NCBI GenBank assembly: GCA_013153895.1
Contig: JAADDN010000181.1
Location: 1 to 5,094, forward strand
Direction: 5' to 3'
DNA from: Thermoproteota archaeon
Lineage (GTDB): Archaea > Thermoproteota > Thermoprotei > Thermoproteales > Thermocladiaceae
Length of the DNA: 5,094 nt
Shown here in pieces: positions 1 through 5,094 of this stretch. Made by a program: the position numbers and the translations under genes. The notes beneath the pieces were generated by a model. It did no database searches and was not told the DNA's origin. It saw only the letters and a program-made list of their open reading frames with translations. Position 1 is the first letter of the stretch; each line of letters starts with the position of its first letter.

Positions 1-204
1 GATCTATTATATGAAGGTTATGAAGAAGGTTATCTTAAGCTTCTCGAGATCTTGGAGGAGAGTAATTTAGTGATCTATAAGGGGTATAGTACCTTATCTG
101 AGGATCATGTGAATCCTGATCCTACGCTTGGTATCGGTAAGTACTACGCTTGGCAGATACCTGCCTACGCTATTATTCTTAGAAAATTATTGAACAAAAG
201 TTAG
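1..204 (+). CDS. C-terminal part of an unrecognised protein (5' end outside window)
   Basis: Frame 1 is open from the first base to a TAG at 202-204 and gives the last 67 residues of a protein. The fragment has an acidic, probably helical stretch (residues 5-22, rich in Glu and Leu), then a short segment ending in NPDPTLGIGKYYAWQIPAYA and a basic tail (RKLLNKS). The dense run of Gly, Pro, Trp and Tyr in the latter segment looks like a conserved structural core rather than a random tail, and it has no membrane-spanning character, so a soluble cytosolic protein is likely. I do not recognise the family with confidence. The next gene begins 63 nt downstream behind its own TATA box, so the two are probably not one transcript. 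That the frame is coding is fairly sure; the function is unknown. Confidence 0.75.
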   Translation, partial: DLLYEGYEEGYLKLLEILEESNLVIYKGYSTLSEDHVNPDPTLGIGKYYAWQIPAYAIILRKLLNKS

Positions 205-236
205 AAATAACGCTCATAATTGTCCTAGAGAGAATA

Positions 237-244
237 CTTATAAG
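237..244 (+). promoter_or_regulatory. TATA box for the ABC transporter operon
   Basis: CTTATAAG is a near-ideal archaeal TATA box. Its centre (240.5) lies about 27 nt upstream of the ATG at 268, the usual distance from TATA centre to transcription start in crenarchaea. Transcription should therefore begin at or within a base or two of the start codon, giving a leaderless mRNA. No Shine-Dalgarno-like sequence lies between the box and the ATG, which fits. Confidence 0.7.
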
Positions 245-267
245 ATATTGTTGAGAGATTATTGATC

Positions 268-1185
268 ATGAGGATAGTGATCTCTGATCTTCATGTTGGT
301 TATTTCAATAACATTGTTCTTAGAGGTGTAAACATAAGTTTTGATGTTGGAATGTATTTTGTTCTTGGTCCTAATGGGAGTGGCAAGTCTACTCTTATGA
401 GATCTATTATAGGTATATTGAGACCAGTTAAAGGTGATGTGTTGGTACACGGTTACTCAGTATTTATCTATCCCGACGTGAAGAGGTATATGGGGTACTT
501 TCCACATGGCATAGGTCTTTTACCTGATCTGACGGTCAGAGATAATTTTATACTTTATGCAGAGCTCATGGGTATTAGGGATAGAGTTGAGATCCATAGA
601 CGTATAAGATATGTTAGTGAGATCTTCAAAATAGAGAATCTTCTCGGAAAAAAGGTATCAGAACTCAGTCACGGTCAGAGAGTTAGAGTTGGCATAGCTC
701 GCGCTTTCATACATGATCCTGACATTCTCGTATTTGATGAAGCTCTGGCTGGTCTAGACCCATACTTCGTTCTTGAAATAGAGAAAATACTAGCTAAGGA
801 ATCTAGTAGAAGAACGATAATAATATCCACACACTCTCTGTCTCATGTTCAGGCATGTCCTCACAGAGAAATCGTACTGATAAGTAATGGTAGAATAGTA
901 TTCAGAGGTAAGTTAGATGAGCTCTTATTGAGATTTAGACCGAGAAGACGCTTTATCCTGAAAATAGAAGGTCCTGACATAGATGTAGCAAGGATTCTTG
1001 ATAGGTATAGTGTGAGATATGTAAGGTCTGAAGACGGCTGGATAGTAGAGCTAAGTAGAAGCGATATAAATATTCTGGATATTGTTAGAGATCTAGCGAA
1101 TAATGGTCTACTTGTTCGTGAAGTTAATGAAGACCAGGATTATGCAATGTACGAGATATTGAAAAAGCTAGAGTCGAGTGAGTAA
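268..1185 (+). CDS. ABC transporter ATP-binding protein (ABC-2 exporter type)
   Basis: This is the cytosolic ATPase subunit of an ABC transporter, 305 residues from the ATG at 268. A TTG at 262 would add two residues, but the TATA spacing favours the ATG. In order: Walker A GPNGSGKS (34-41), Q-loop region around residue 80, signature LSHGQ (133-137), Walker B ILVFDE (153-158, catalytic Glu158), D-loop AGLD (161-164) and switch His189. All catalytic residues are present. Two departures stand out: the Q-loop position holds His80 (context GYFPHGIGLLPDLTV) instead of Gln, and the signature is LSHGQ rather than LSGGQ. After about residue 225 comes an 80-residue extension of mixed strand and helix character, as in the DrrA/CcmA-like ATPases of ABC-2 exporters. 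The permease gene starts 2 nt after the stop, so the two should form one complex, presumably as dimers of each. The substrate cannot be read from the sequence; drug, lipid or polysaccharide export and protection are known roles of the wider family. Confidence 0.95.
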   Translation: MRIVISDLHVGYFNNIVLRGVNISFDVGMYFVLGPNGSGKSTLMRSIIGILRPVKGDVLVHGYSVFIYPDVKRYMGYFPHGIGLLPDLTVRDNFILYAELMGIRDRVEIHRRIRYVSEIFKIENLLGKKVSELSHGQRVRVGIARAFIHDPDILVFDEALAGLDPYFVLEIEKILAKESSRRTIIISTHSLSHVQACPHREIVLISNGRIVFRGKLDELLLRFRPRRRFILKIEGPDIDVARILDRYSVRYVRSEDGWIVELSRSDINILDIVRDLANNGLLVREVNEDQDYAMYEILKKLESSE

Positions 1186-1187
1186 AT

Positions 1188-1925
1188 ATGAAGCTCATAG
1201 ATCTTACTAGATGGATAATCAAGAGGATAGTTGTAGAGGAGACTCATGGATTAGCATTATCTATATTACTATCAGCTATAATGGTGGCGTTTGTTCCTTT
1301 ATCAAATCTTAAGTCCATAATTCATCTAGTACATATGTATGGTCCAGAGATAGTGGAATATCTATCAAACATATCAATATTCACAGGAACATTAATAGGA
1401 TTTCTAGCATCTATTTCAGTAGTAGCAGTACTAGTTAGACCATTATCAATGGATAGACTTTCAAGATTCATAGAGATAGTACTCTCAGGACCGTTCACAT
1501 TTAGGCAGTATCTAGTAAGCATAGTACTATCATGTGTTCTACTCTCAGTAATCATAGATGCTGTGCTGTTATCAGTATATGCAGTCTCACTATATCTAGA
1601 GGCCTCAGAAATAGTTTCATTAATGGTAAATGTATATACTGTAATTACTGGAATATTAATAACAATATTCTCATCGCTTCTAACAATAACACTACATCTA
1701 GCATTTACAAGATTATCATATAAGTTTAGAGGTGGTGCACTATCTCTCATACCATCACTATTACTATACCTGATAATATTGTTCGTATTTAAGCCTCTAA
1801 GCACAACAACACCATTATGGACTGTGCTCTACATAATTATAGTGACAGTATCAGTGTCGATACTTGTAATGATAATATCAATTTTCAAACTGATGAGACC
1901 AGAAGTAGTAATATCATATCAGTAA
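1188..1925 (+). CDS. ABC-2 type transporter permease (six-helix membrane protein)
   Basis: A 245-residue integral membrane protein with about six hydrophobic segments, at roughly 21-38, 64-83, 108-132, 142-170, 183-202 and 211-235. Between the second and third lies RFIEIVLSGPFTFRQYL (93-109). It matches the pattern of the cytoplasmic coupling helix of ABC-2 permeases (Glu, then two hydrophobic residues, then Ser-x-Pro and an aromatic/basic segment leading into the next helix), which contacts the ATPase. Length, helix count and position directly behind the ATPase gene support the assignment; overall sequence in this family is poorly conserved. The start ATG lies 2 nt after the ATPase stop, with only a weak purine-rich ribosome site (GAGTGAG, 1176-1182), so translation is probably coupled. 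Codon third positions are strikingly A-rich (ATA, TCA, GTA, CTA), more so than in the first half of the ATPase gene. It ends 2 nt before the stop of the convergent gene. Confidence 0.85.
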   Translation: MKLIDLTRWIIKRIVVEETHGLALSILLSAIMVAFVPLSNLKSIIHLVHMYGPEIVEYLSNISIFTGTLIGFLASISVVAVLVRPLSMDRLSRFIEIVLSGPFTFRQYLVSIVLSCVLLSVIIDAVLLSVYAVSLYLEASEIVSLMVNVYTVITGILITIFSSLLTITLHLAFTRLSYKFRGGALSLIPSLLLYLIILFVFKPLSTTTPLWTVLYIIIVTVSVSILVMIISIFKLMRPEVVISYQ

Positions 1926-1927
1926 TA

Positions 1928-3406
1928 TTAACCTAATACTTCCAGGTAGGTAACATATATGGGATGTATAGGTCCAACATATTTATCTACTAGTCGATCA
2001 ATATAGAACTTTCTAACATGGGCTCTATACTTTGAAGATAATTTTAAAATAACTCTAATGTTAAAGAACTTCTCTAAAAAGGAGCATTCTCTTGACATTA
2101 TTTCAACTATGTATGGAACCTTTAAGATATCTTTCAAAGATATGAGAATGCTTCTTCTAACTATAGCTAATCCTATAACACAGCTACCATTCTCAACCTG
2201 TGCTAGATCTATGTTAACTTTAGAGCCAGTGTAGGTTGTTGAGGAGCTATTGAGGTACTTTCTTACTATAGTGAAATTATTAGAAAGATATCCATATGCA
2301 GGGCTAATACTATTATCACGTATGTAGGGAAATGCGAATGATAACGTCATCGTAACGTTTAGAATCTTACAATGAGTTCTATTCTTCAATCCTCTAAGAA
2401 TATCATAACAATAATATAAGTTATATTTCAGAAAGTATAAGTCACCTCTAAACCCTATGAAAATCGCACTCCCATTCTCGTATATTTTTGAAATAATCTT
2501 CGTATAGTTTAACCAAACATTCAACCCATGAAGGACAAGTAGAGGACCAGCCAGCACATGCGAGATGTGCCCTGTAAATAACTTAAGAGAATTTACACTA
2601 AACAAGATATCGACATCTTTATCAGTCTCTAATAACTCTCTAAGCTCAATCTTATCAACATTTTTCAAAGCCTTGCTAATCTTTACAGCAAGTAGTGGTA
2701 CTGTAGTATTAATATCTGTGTACTCTATACCCATATTCCATACGAAAAAGTATACAATACATACATAATTACCTCGTGAATTAGCACATATAATGTTATG
2801 ATATCTTTCTGCTTTGCCAATGCTCTCTCCAGTTATATTTCTAAATAATTCAGATACAAGCTCATGCACCTCATCTGAGGATAATATCATGTCTTTGTTA
2901 GTCAATATATCTTTTATATTTACAACTACTGAAAGCTTTCTGAAAGTTATATTATATAGATTTAATGGAATAGCATAAATCTTTGTAAATACTCCTTCTG
3001 AAGAATATGCTGTTAATATTATTAGAAGTCCTATATCAATATCCTTAATAGTATCGTTAAGGCTAGTAAAATATTTTACCCATCTTTCATAAATTCTATA
3101 TATCTTATACATACTTATTCTCACAGTGCCATTAAATGTCAGATATATTCCTACCCTTATCATTGATTTATTTGGTAATATAGAGAACACGCCTAACTGT
3201 ATGAAGTCTGTTCTATTAGGAATATCAATCACTATACTAAGAGTCTGCTTAATACTCCTCACATATTTAATTCTAATGACTCCACATGTCCTAGTATTTA
3301 TAATGTTTTTGCGAGTTTTCTCTAGCAATGTTTCATATGTTACAAGTAATGTTATCAGTATTATCATGATGATTACTATAGATATTACATATTTCCTAGA
3401 TCTCAT
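1928..3406 (-). CDS. Membrane-anchored extracytoplasmic protein, sequon-rich, function unknown
   Basis: A 492-residue protein with a basic N-terminus (MRSRK), one hydrophobic segment (about 6-23) and then a long polar domain with no further clear membrane span. This is the layout of a signal anchor with the C-terminal domain outside the cell. The outer domain carries 14 N-x-S/T sequons (Asn 64, 79, 92, 117, 152, 190, 233, 300, 311, 342, 350, 377, 386, 406), so 14 of its 31 asparagines sit in sequons. This suggests a heavily N-glycosylated surface protein. There are seven cysteines (41, 207, 216, 333, 346, 409, 441); 207/216 and 333/346 are close enough to be disulfide pairs. The predicted domain is rich in beta-prone Ile, Val, Tyr and Thr. 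No catalytic motif, protease signature or known binding domain was recognised. The gene faces the ABC operon and has its own promoter. Coding is well supported by its length, the signal anchor and the sequon pattern; function is unknown. Confidence 0.85.
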   Translation of the reverse strand: MRSRKYVISIVIIMIILITLLVTYETLLEKTRKNIINTRTCGVIRIKYVRSIKQTLSIVIDIPNRTDFIQLGVFSILPNKSMIRVGIYLTFNGTVRISMYKIYRIYERWVKYFTSLNDTIKDIDIGLLIILTAYSSEGVFTKIYAIPLNLYNITFRKLSVVVNIKDILTNKDMILSSDEVHELVSELFRNITGESIGKAERYHNIICANSRGNYVCIVYFFVWNMGIEYTDINTTVPLLAVKISKALKNVDKIELRELLETDKDVDILFSVNSLKLFTGHISHVLAGPLLVLHGLNVWLNYTKIISKIYENGSAIFIGFRGDLYFLKYNLYYCYDILRGLKNRTHCKILNVTMTLSFAFPYIRDNSISPAYGYLSNNFTIVRKYLNSSSTTYTGSKVNIDLAQVENGSCVIGLAIVRRSILISLKDILKVPYIVEIMSRECSFLEKFFNIRVILKLSSKYRAHVRKFYIDRLVDKYVGPIHPIYVTYLEVLG

Positions 3407-3428
3407 AAATTATAGTTGCTAAATATGA

Positions 3429-3436
3429 TTATTAAG
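3429..3436 (-). promoter_or_regulatory. Probable TATA box for the minus-strand surface protein
   Basis: Read on the minus strand this is TTAATAA preceded by C (CTTAATAA), an acceptable but not ideal archaeal TATA element. Its centre (3432.5) is about 26 nt from the first base of the start codon at 3406, so the transcript would be leaderless like that of the ABC operon. No ribosome binding site is seen before this start. The weaker match to the consensus makes this less certain than the other TATA boxes. Confidence 0.45.
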
Positions 3437-3483
3437 CTTTGTAATATCTTGTGCTACCATGCCTCATTCTTAGCTAGATAATG

Positions 3484-3491
3484 TTATATAT
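3484..3491 (+). promoter_or_regulatory. TATA box for the DUF457-like membrane protein
   Basis: TTATATAT is centred at 3487.5, 26.5 nt before the ATG at 3514, which is the classic spacing for a leaderless crenarchaeal transcript. It lies just inside the longer reading frame that begins with an ATG at 3481. If this box is used, that upstream ATG is never transcribed and translation must start at 3514. Confidence 0.6.
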
Positions 3492-3513
3492 CTATATCTG
3501 CGTTATTCTGCAG

Positions 3514-4017
3514 ATGCCATTCACTCTGTTTCATATTGGACCTGGAGTACTTATAAGTCTACTACTCTCAAGATATGTAAACTCTATCTCTCTACTTATT
3601 TCTACAGTATTCATAGATATTGAACCATTACTATACATGATTATCTATGGATATATAGTTCACGGATTTCTACACACTATACCTGGCGCAGTATTATTTG
3701 GATTAGTCGTAGGCTACTTATACTATATATCACGTAGTTATCTAAGTAAGATTCGTAAATTATTTCCCTGGTGTCATAGAGATACCCTAAGTTCATGTCT
3801 AGCTGGCGGTGTCATTGGATCTCTTCTTCACGTCTTTCTTGATGCTCCTCTCTACAGAGATTTACAATTACTACCATTGATTGATAACCCTCTATACCAT
3901 ACGTATGACCTATTCTCACTTCTTTTCTCTTACTACACTACCCTCATGTTACCTCTAATATATGCAGTATACTTCACATATGTAAAGATCAGGAAGAGAA
4001 GATCAGACAAATCTTAG
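3514..4017 (+). CDS. DUF457/YdjM-like putative metal-dependent hydrolase, membrane protein
   Basis: A 167-residue multi-span membrane protein. It opens with MPFTLFHIGPGVL, the typical start of archaeal proteins annotated as membrane-bound metal-dependent hydrolases (DUF457/YdjM type, with a similar N-terminus in DUF4184). Further conserved-looking polar residues lie in or beside the hydrophobic segments: His7, Asp35 and Glu37 (FIDIEP), His50 and His54 (HGFLH), His106 and Asp110 (HVFLD), then APLYRDLQLLPLIDNPLY (111-128). This His/Asp/Glu set could bind a metal, but no enzymatic activity is well established for the family. About four to five membrane helices are likely (near 9-32, 37-48, 54-72, 92-109 and 138-157), with a basic C-terminal tail KIRKRRSDKS. 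The ATG at 3514 is preferred over the in-frame ATG at 3481 because it gives the family-typical N-terminus and fits the TATA box at 3484-3491. It is divergent from the 1928-3406 gene. Related proteins are sometimes linked to phospholipase-like or DNA-damage functions; nothing here decides that. Confidence 0.8.
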   Translation: MPFTLFHIGPGVLISLLLSRYVNSISLLISTVFIDIEPLLYMIIYGYIVHGFLHTIPGAVLFGLVVGYLYYISRSYLSKIRKLFPWCHRDTLSSCLAGGVIGSLLHVFLDAPLYRDLQLLPLIDNPLYHTYDLFSLLFSYYTTLMLPLIYAVYFTYVKIRKRRSDKS

Positions 4018-4086
4018 TACAGGTCAAATATAATCTCTGCATATAGTACTATAATTTTAATTACAGTACAAGAACTACATTCCTCT

Positions 4087-4138
4087 CTTAGAGAAAAGGT
4101 TATATGTATCCTCTAAGTTTTTGATATAAGCTTTAGAG
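4087..4138 (+). repeat. Alternating inverted repeat (CTTAGAG / CTCTAAG / CTTTAGAG)
   Basis: CTTAGAG at 4087-4093 is exactly complementary to CTCTAAG at 4111-4117, with a 17-nt spacer. The same central element is nearly complementary to CTTTAGAG at 4131-4138, with one bulged T. In RNA the middle copy could pair with either flank but not both, giving two mutually exclusive small hairpins. The stems are short and AT-rich, so chance is a real alternative. Confidence 0.35.
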
Positions 4139-4244
4139 AATAATGTAGAAGATTGTTATAGCTAGTAAACTAGATATCTATGTGAAACGTGAGATCTTAC
4201 ATCAGTTTCTGTTCACTAGAGTCTATTGATAATCGTGTATCATG

Positions 4245-4252
4245 TTTTAAGT
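4245..4252 (+). promoter_or_regulatory. Possible TATA box for the 4296 gene
   Basis: TTTTAAGT is a plausible TATA element whose usual spacing would place the transcription start near 4275. That would leave a leader of about 20 nt carrying the GAGGTGA ribosome site. Nothing better is seen in the 60 nt before the gene, but the match to the consensus is only fair. Confidence 0.4.
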
Positions 4253-4279
4253 ATGTTTTTCGAGGACTTACCTTGTAAT

Positions 4280-4286
4280 GAGGTGA
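4280..4286 (+). promoter_or_regulatory. Shine-Dalgarno sequence GAGGTGA deciding the TTG start
   Basis: GAGGTGA is a perfect seven-base match to the complement of the archaeal 16S rRNA 3' end. It sits 9 nt before the TTG at 4296 and fixes that non-ATG start; the reading frame has a stop (TGA, 4284-4286) inside the site itself, so no much longer N-terminus is possible. It is the only strong ribosome binding site in the window, the other promoter-proximal genes appearing leaderless. Confidence 0.7.
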
Positions 4287-4295
4287 ATTGAGTTA

Positions 4296-4871
4296 TTGTT
4301 AAGTTTAAGTATTATCTCTATTTTGATAACGTTGTTCTCATATTTTAGGGGTCTTATTGGTCTTGAGCCTACCATTACTATAATATGTTTCATTATTCTA
4401 ATTACATTGGTAATAGCAATATTATTAAGGTTAAATCAGTTTAGCAAGATCTTGAAACTTTTTAAATCTATTGTTGATAATTTACTGACCTGTATTCCAA
4501 AATTACAATCTCAGCTACGTTCTAAAAATCCTGATAGTTCAGTCACGTGGAGAGATCTCGAGGAGTTACTTAACAGTTTTGCACTTCCATTCTTAACGGA
4601 AAATGGTAAGAGAGCACTTACGATATATTTCGAAAATGTTCATAGTAGTTTAGAAGAGAAACGTAAGAAGGAGCTTGTAGAGAAGATGAAGAGAAATGAG
4701 ATAACATGTGAAGAGATGCTGGAACTGAAAAACTTACTTGAAAAACGAAGGAGAGAAAAGGAAGAGAAGGGTGATCTTATAGGTGCACTACTCCTAGGGC
4801 TAGGAATACTATCACTAACATTGGCATTAGCAGGTAAGATGAGAGAAGGTAAGAAGGAGCGATACAGTTGA
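4296..4871 (+). CDS. Membrane protein of unknown function with charged helical domain
   Basis: A 191-residue protein starting at a TTG behind a perfect GAGGTGA ribosome site. The N-terminus is hydrophobic, with one or two spans (about 3-20 and 27-45). A middle region follows (46-120) with polar and mixed helices, including TWRDLEELLNSFALPFL (84-100). Then comes a strongly charged, probably helical or coiled-coil stretch (119-158, ending EKRRREKEEK), and a final hydrophobic segment rich in Leu, Gly and Ala (160-179, GDLIGALLLGLGILSLTLAL) with a basic tail. Inside the charged stretch, EKMKRNEITCEEMLELKNLL (129-148) loosely resembles the SHOCT motif (a short helix, 'g.iT.eEf..lK..LL'), which often lies near the end of membrane or oligomerising proteins; this is only a resemblance. 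No enzymatic motif was found. The HEPN gene begins 90 nt downstream on the same strand, possibly with its own promoter. I do not recognise the family. The ribosome site and the ordered layout of segments make it a real gene. Confidence 0.75.
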   Translation: MLSLSIISILITLFSYFRGLIGLEPTITIICFIILITLVIAILLRLNQFSKILKLFKSIVDNLLTCIPKLQSQLRSKNPDSSVTWRDLEELLNSFALPFLTENGKRALTIYFENVHSSLEEKRKKELVEKMKRNEITCEEMLELKNLLEKRRREKEEKGDLIGALLLGLGILSLTLALAGKMREGKKERYS

Positions 4872-4926
4872 TATGAGTTATTGAAATTATGGCTGAAGTA
4901 GATGTTGTAGAAAATTGTCGATACTG

Positions 4927-4934
4927 TTATAATT
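4927..4934 (+). promoter_or_regulatory. Possible TATA box for the HEPN gene
   Basis: TTATAATT lies 28-35 nt before the ATG at 4962, which would put the transcription start within a few bases of the start codon. The following CTTATGCTTA (4936-4945) is an alternative box. No ribosome binding site precedes the ATG, so a leaderless or nearly leaderless transcript is expected. Both elements are imperfect in sequence or spacing. Confidence 0.35.
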
Positions 4935-4961
4935 TCTTATGCTTAATCATTCTAGATTATC

Positions 4962-5094
4962 ATGGTTTTTTATGAGGAGTTTGCACGTAGGTTCTTTAGA
5001 GAGGCTTTAAGGGATCTTGATCGTGCTAGAAGAGCTTTTAATGAGGGTGATTATCCAGAAGTTGTTTTTCATGCACAGCAATGTGTTGAGAAGG
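4962..5094 (+). CDS. HEPN-domain protein, N-terminal part (3' end outside window)
   Basis: The first 44 residues of a protein that continues past the window. The ATG at 4962 is the first possible ATG, since an in-frame TAG lies at 4953-4955. Residues 7-44 follow the start of the archaeal HEPN domain: an N-terminal helix with EALRDLDRARRAFNEGDY (14-31), then PEVVFHAQQCVEK (32-44), matching the family pattern 'A..DL..A.......y..a.f.aqqa.EK' at the start of its second helix. HEPN domains are four-helix bundles. Many archaeal stand-alone ones pair with a small MNT nucleotidyltransferase as toxin and antitoxin, and the toxin form is an RNase with an R-x4-6-H motif. That motif lies further towards the C-terminus and is not in this window, so nuclease activity cannot be judged. 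A partner, if present, could lie downstream; none of the visible neighbours resembles an MNT protein. Confidence 0.85.
   Translation, partial: MVFYEEFARRFFREALRDLDRARRAFNEGDYPEVVFHAQQCVEK

Larger units (their letters stand above)
4018..4295. other. Intergenic region, 278 nt, without a recognisable gene
   Basis: No convincing reading frame, tRNA or C/D-box guide RNA (no paired RTGATGA and CTGA boxes) was seen. The first part has a weak T-rich run (ATTTTAATT, near 4053-4061) that could end transcription of the upstream gene. The middle carries the alternating inverted repeat described separately. The last 50 nt hold the probable TATA box and ribosome binding site of the 4296 gene. The region is longer than the other gaps in this window, so an unannotated small RNA is possible but unsupported. 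Confidence 0.4.

Noticed and set aside
259..450. A 63-codon minus-strand open frame over the start of the ATPase gene
   Set aside because: It lies over the Walker A region of a certain ABC ATPase, its translation is low in complexity (Asn, Thr, Lys, Tyr) and shows no domain.
1532..1723. A 63-codon plus-strand open frame within the permease gene
   Set aside because: It is an out-of-frame reading of the permease, with no ribosome site and an implausible composition.
1322..1804. A 160-codon open frame on the minus strand inside the permease gene
   Set aside because: The opposite strand encodes a clear six-helix ABC-2 permease. In this antisense frame stops need a T- or C-ending permease codon followed by TA or CA; the gene's A-ending codons make these rare, so the open frame arises by composition. 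No start signal or family pattern is seen.
2565..2768. A 67-codon plus-strand frame inside the minus-strand surface protein gene
   Set aside because: It is fully contained in the 492-residue gene and has no promoter or ribosome site.
3126..3422. A 98-codon hydrophobic plus-strand frame over the start of the minus-strand gene
   Set aside because: Its hydrophobicity comes from reading the complement of an Ile- and Asn-rich gene. The minus strand has a signal anchor, many sequons and a correctly spaced TATA box, and the plus frame has none.
3481..3513. An 11-residue N-terminal extension of the DUF457-like protein
   Set aside because: The ATG at 3481 lies before the TATA box at 3484-3491, and the family-typical N-terminus MPFTLFH begins at 3514.
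4889..4975. A 28-codon frame (starting MAEVDVVENC) between the 4296 gene and the HEPN gene
   Set aside because: It has a CxxC pair but no ribosome site or well-placed TATA box, and it overlaps the HEPN start in another frame; a chance frame is more likely.
1..5094. CRISPR arrays, tRNA or rRNA genes, insertion sequences or integrase genes
   Set aside because: No regularly spaced direct repeats, cloverleaf-like sequences, transposase motifs or terminal inverted repeats were found by eye on either strand.

Overview
The window looks like a piece of a hyperthermophilic archaeal chromosome, most likely a crenarchaeote (Thermoproteota) of the Desulfurococcales type. It is AT-rich, arginine is written almost only with AGA/AGG and isoleucine often with ATA. 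Genes sit behind TATA boxes centred 26-27 nt upstream of the start codon (leaderless transcripts), and the one clear ribosome binding site is GAGGTGA. The species cannot be named from the sequence. No tRNA, rRNA, CRISPR array, transposase or insertion sequence was seen.

Layout: (1) 1-204, the 3' end of an unrecognised gene. (2) 268-1925, a two-gene ABC-2 type transporter operon: a cytosolic ATPase with a C-terminal extension and, 2 nt further on, a six-helix permease. (3) 1928-3406 on the minus strand, a 492-residue single-span protein with a large, sequon-rich outer domain, converging on the permease with only 2 nt between the stop codons. (4) 3407-3513, a compact divergent promoter region. 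(5) 3514-4017, a small membrane protein of the DUF457/YdjM 'metal-dependent hydrolase' type. (6) 4018-4295, a 278-nt intergenic region with an alternating inverted repeat and the next gene's promoter. (7) 4296-4871, an unrecognised membrane protein with a TTG start. (8) 4962-5094, the 5' end of a HEPN-domain gene that runs off the window.

The ATPase and permease almost certainly form one exporter; its substrate is not visible. The minus-strand surface protein has its own promoter, so a link to the transporter is only positional. Four of the genes work in or at the membrane. The HEPN gene may belong to a HEPN/MNT toxin-antitoxin pair, but the partner would lie beyond the window. No new multi-gene system can be demonstrated. 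The most unusual items are the glycoprotein-like ectodomain, the histidine at the ATPase Q-loop, and the unrecognised 4296-4871 protein beside the HEPN gene.
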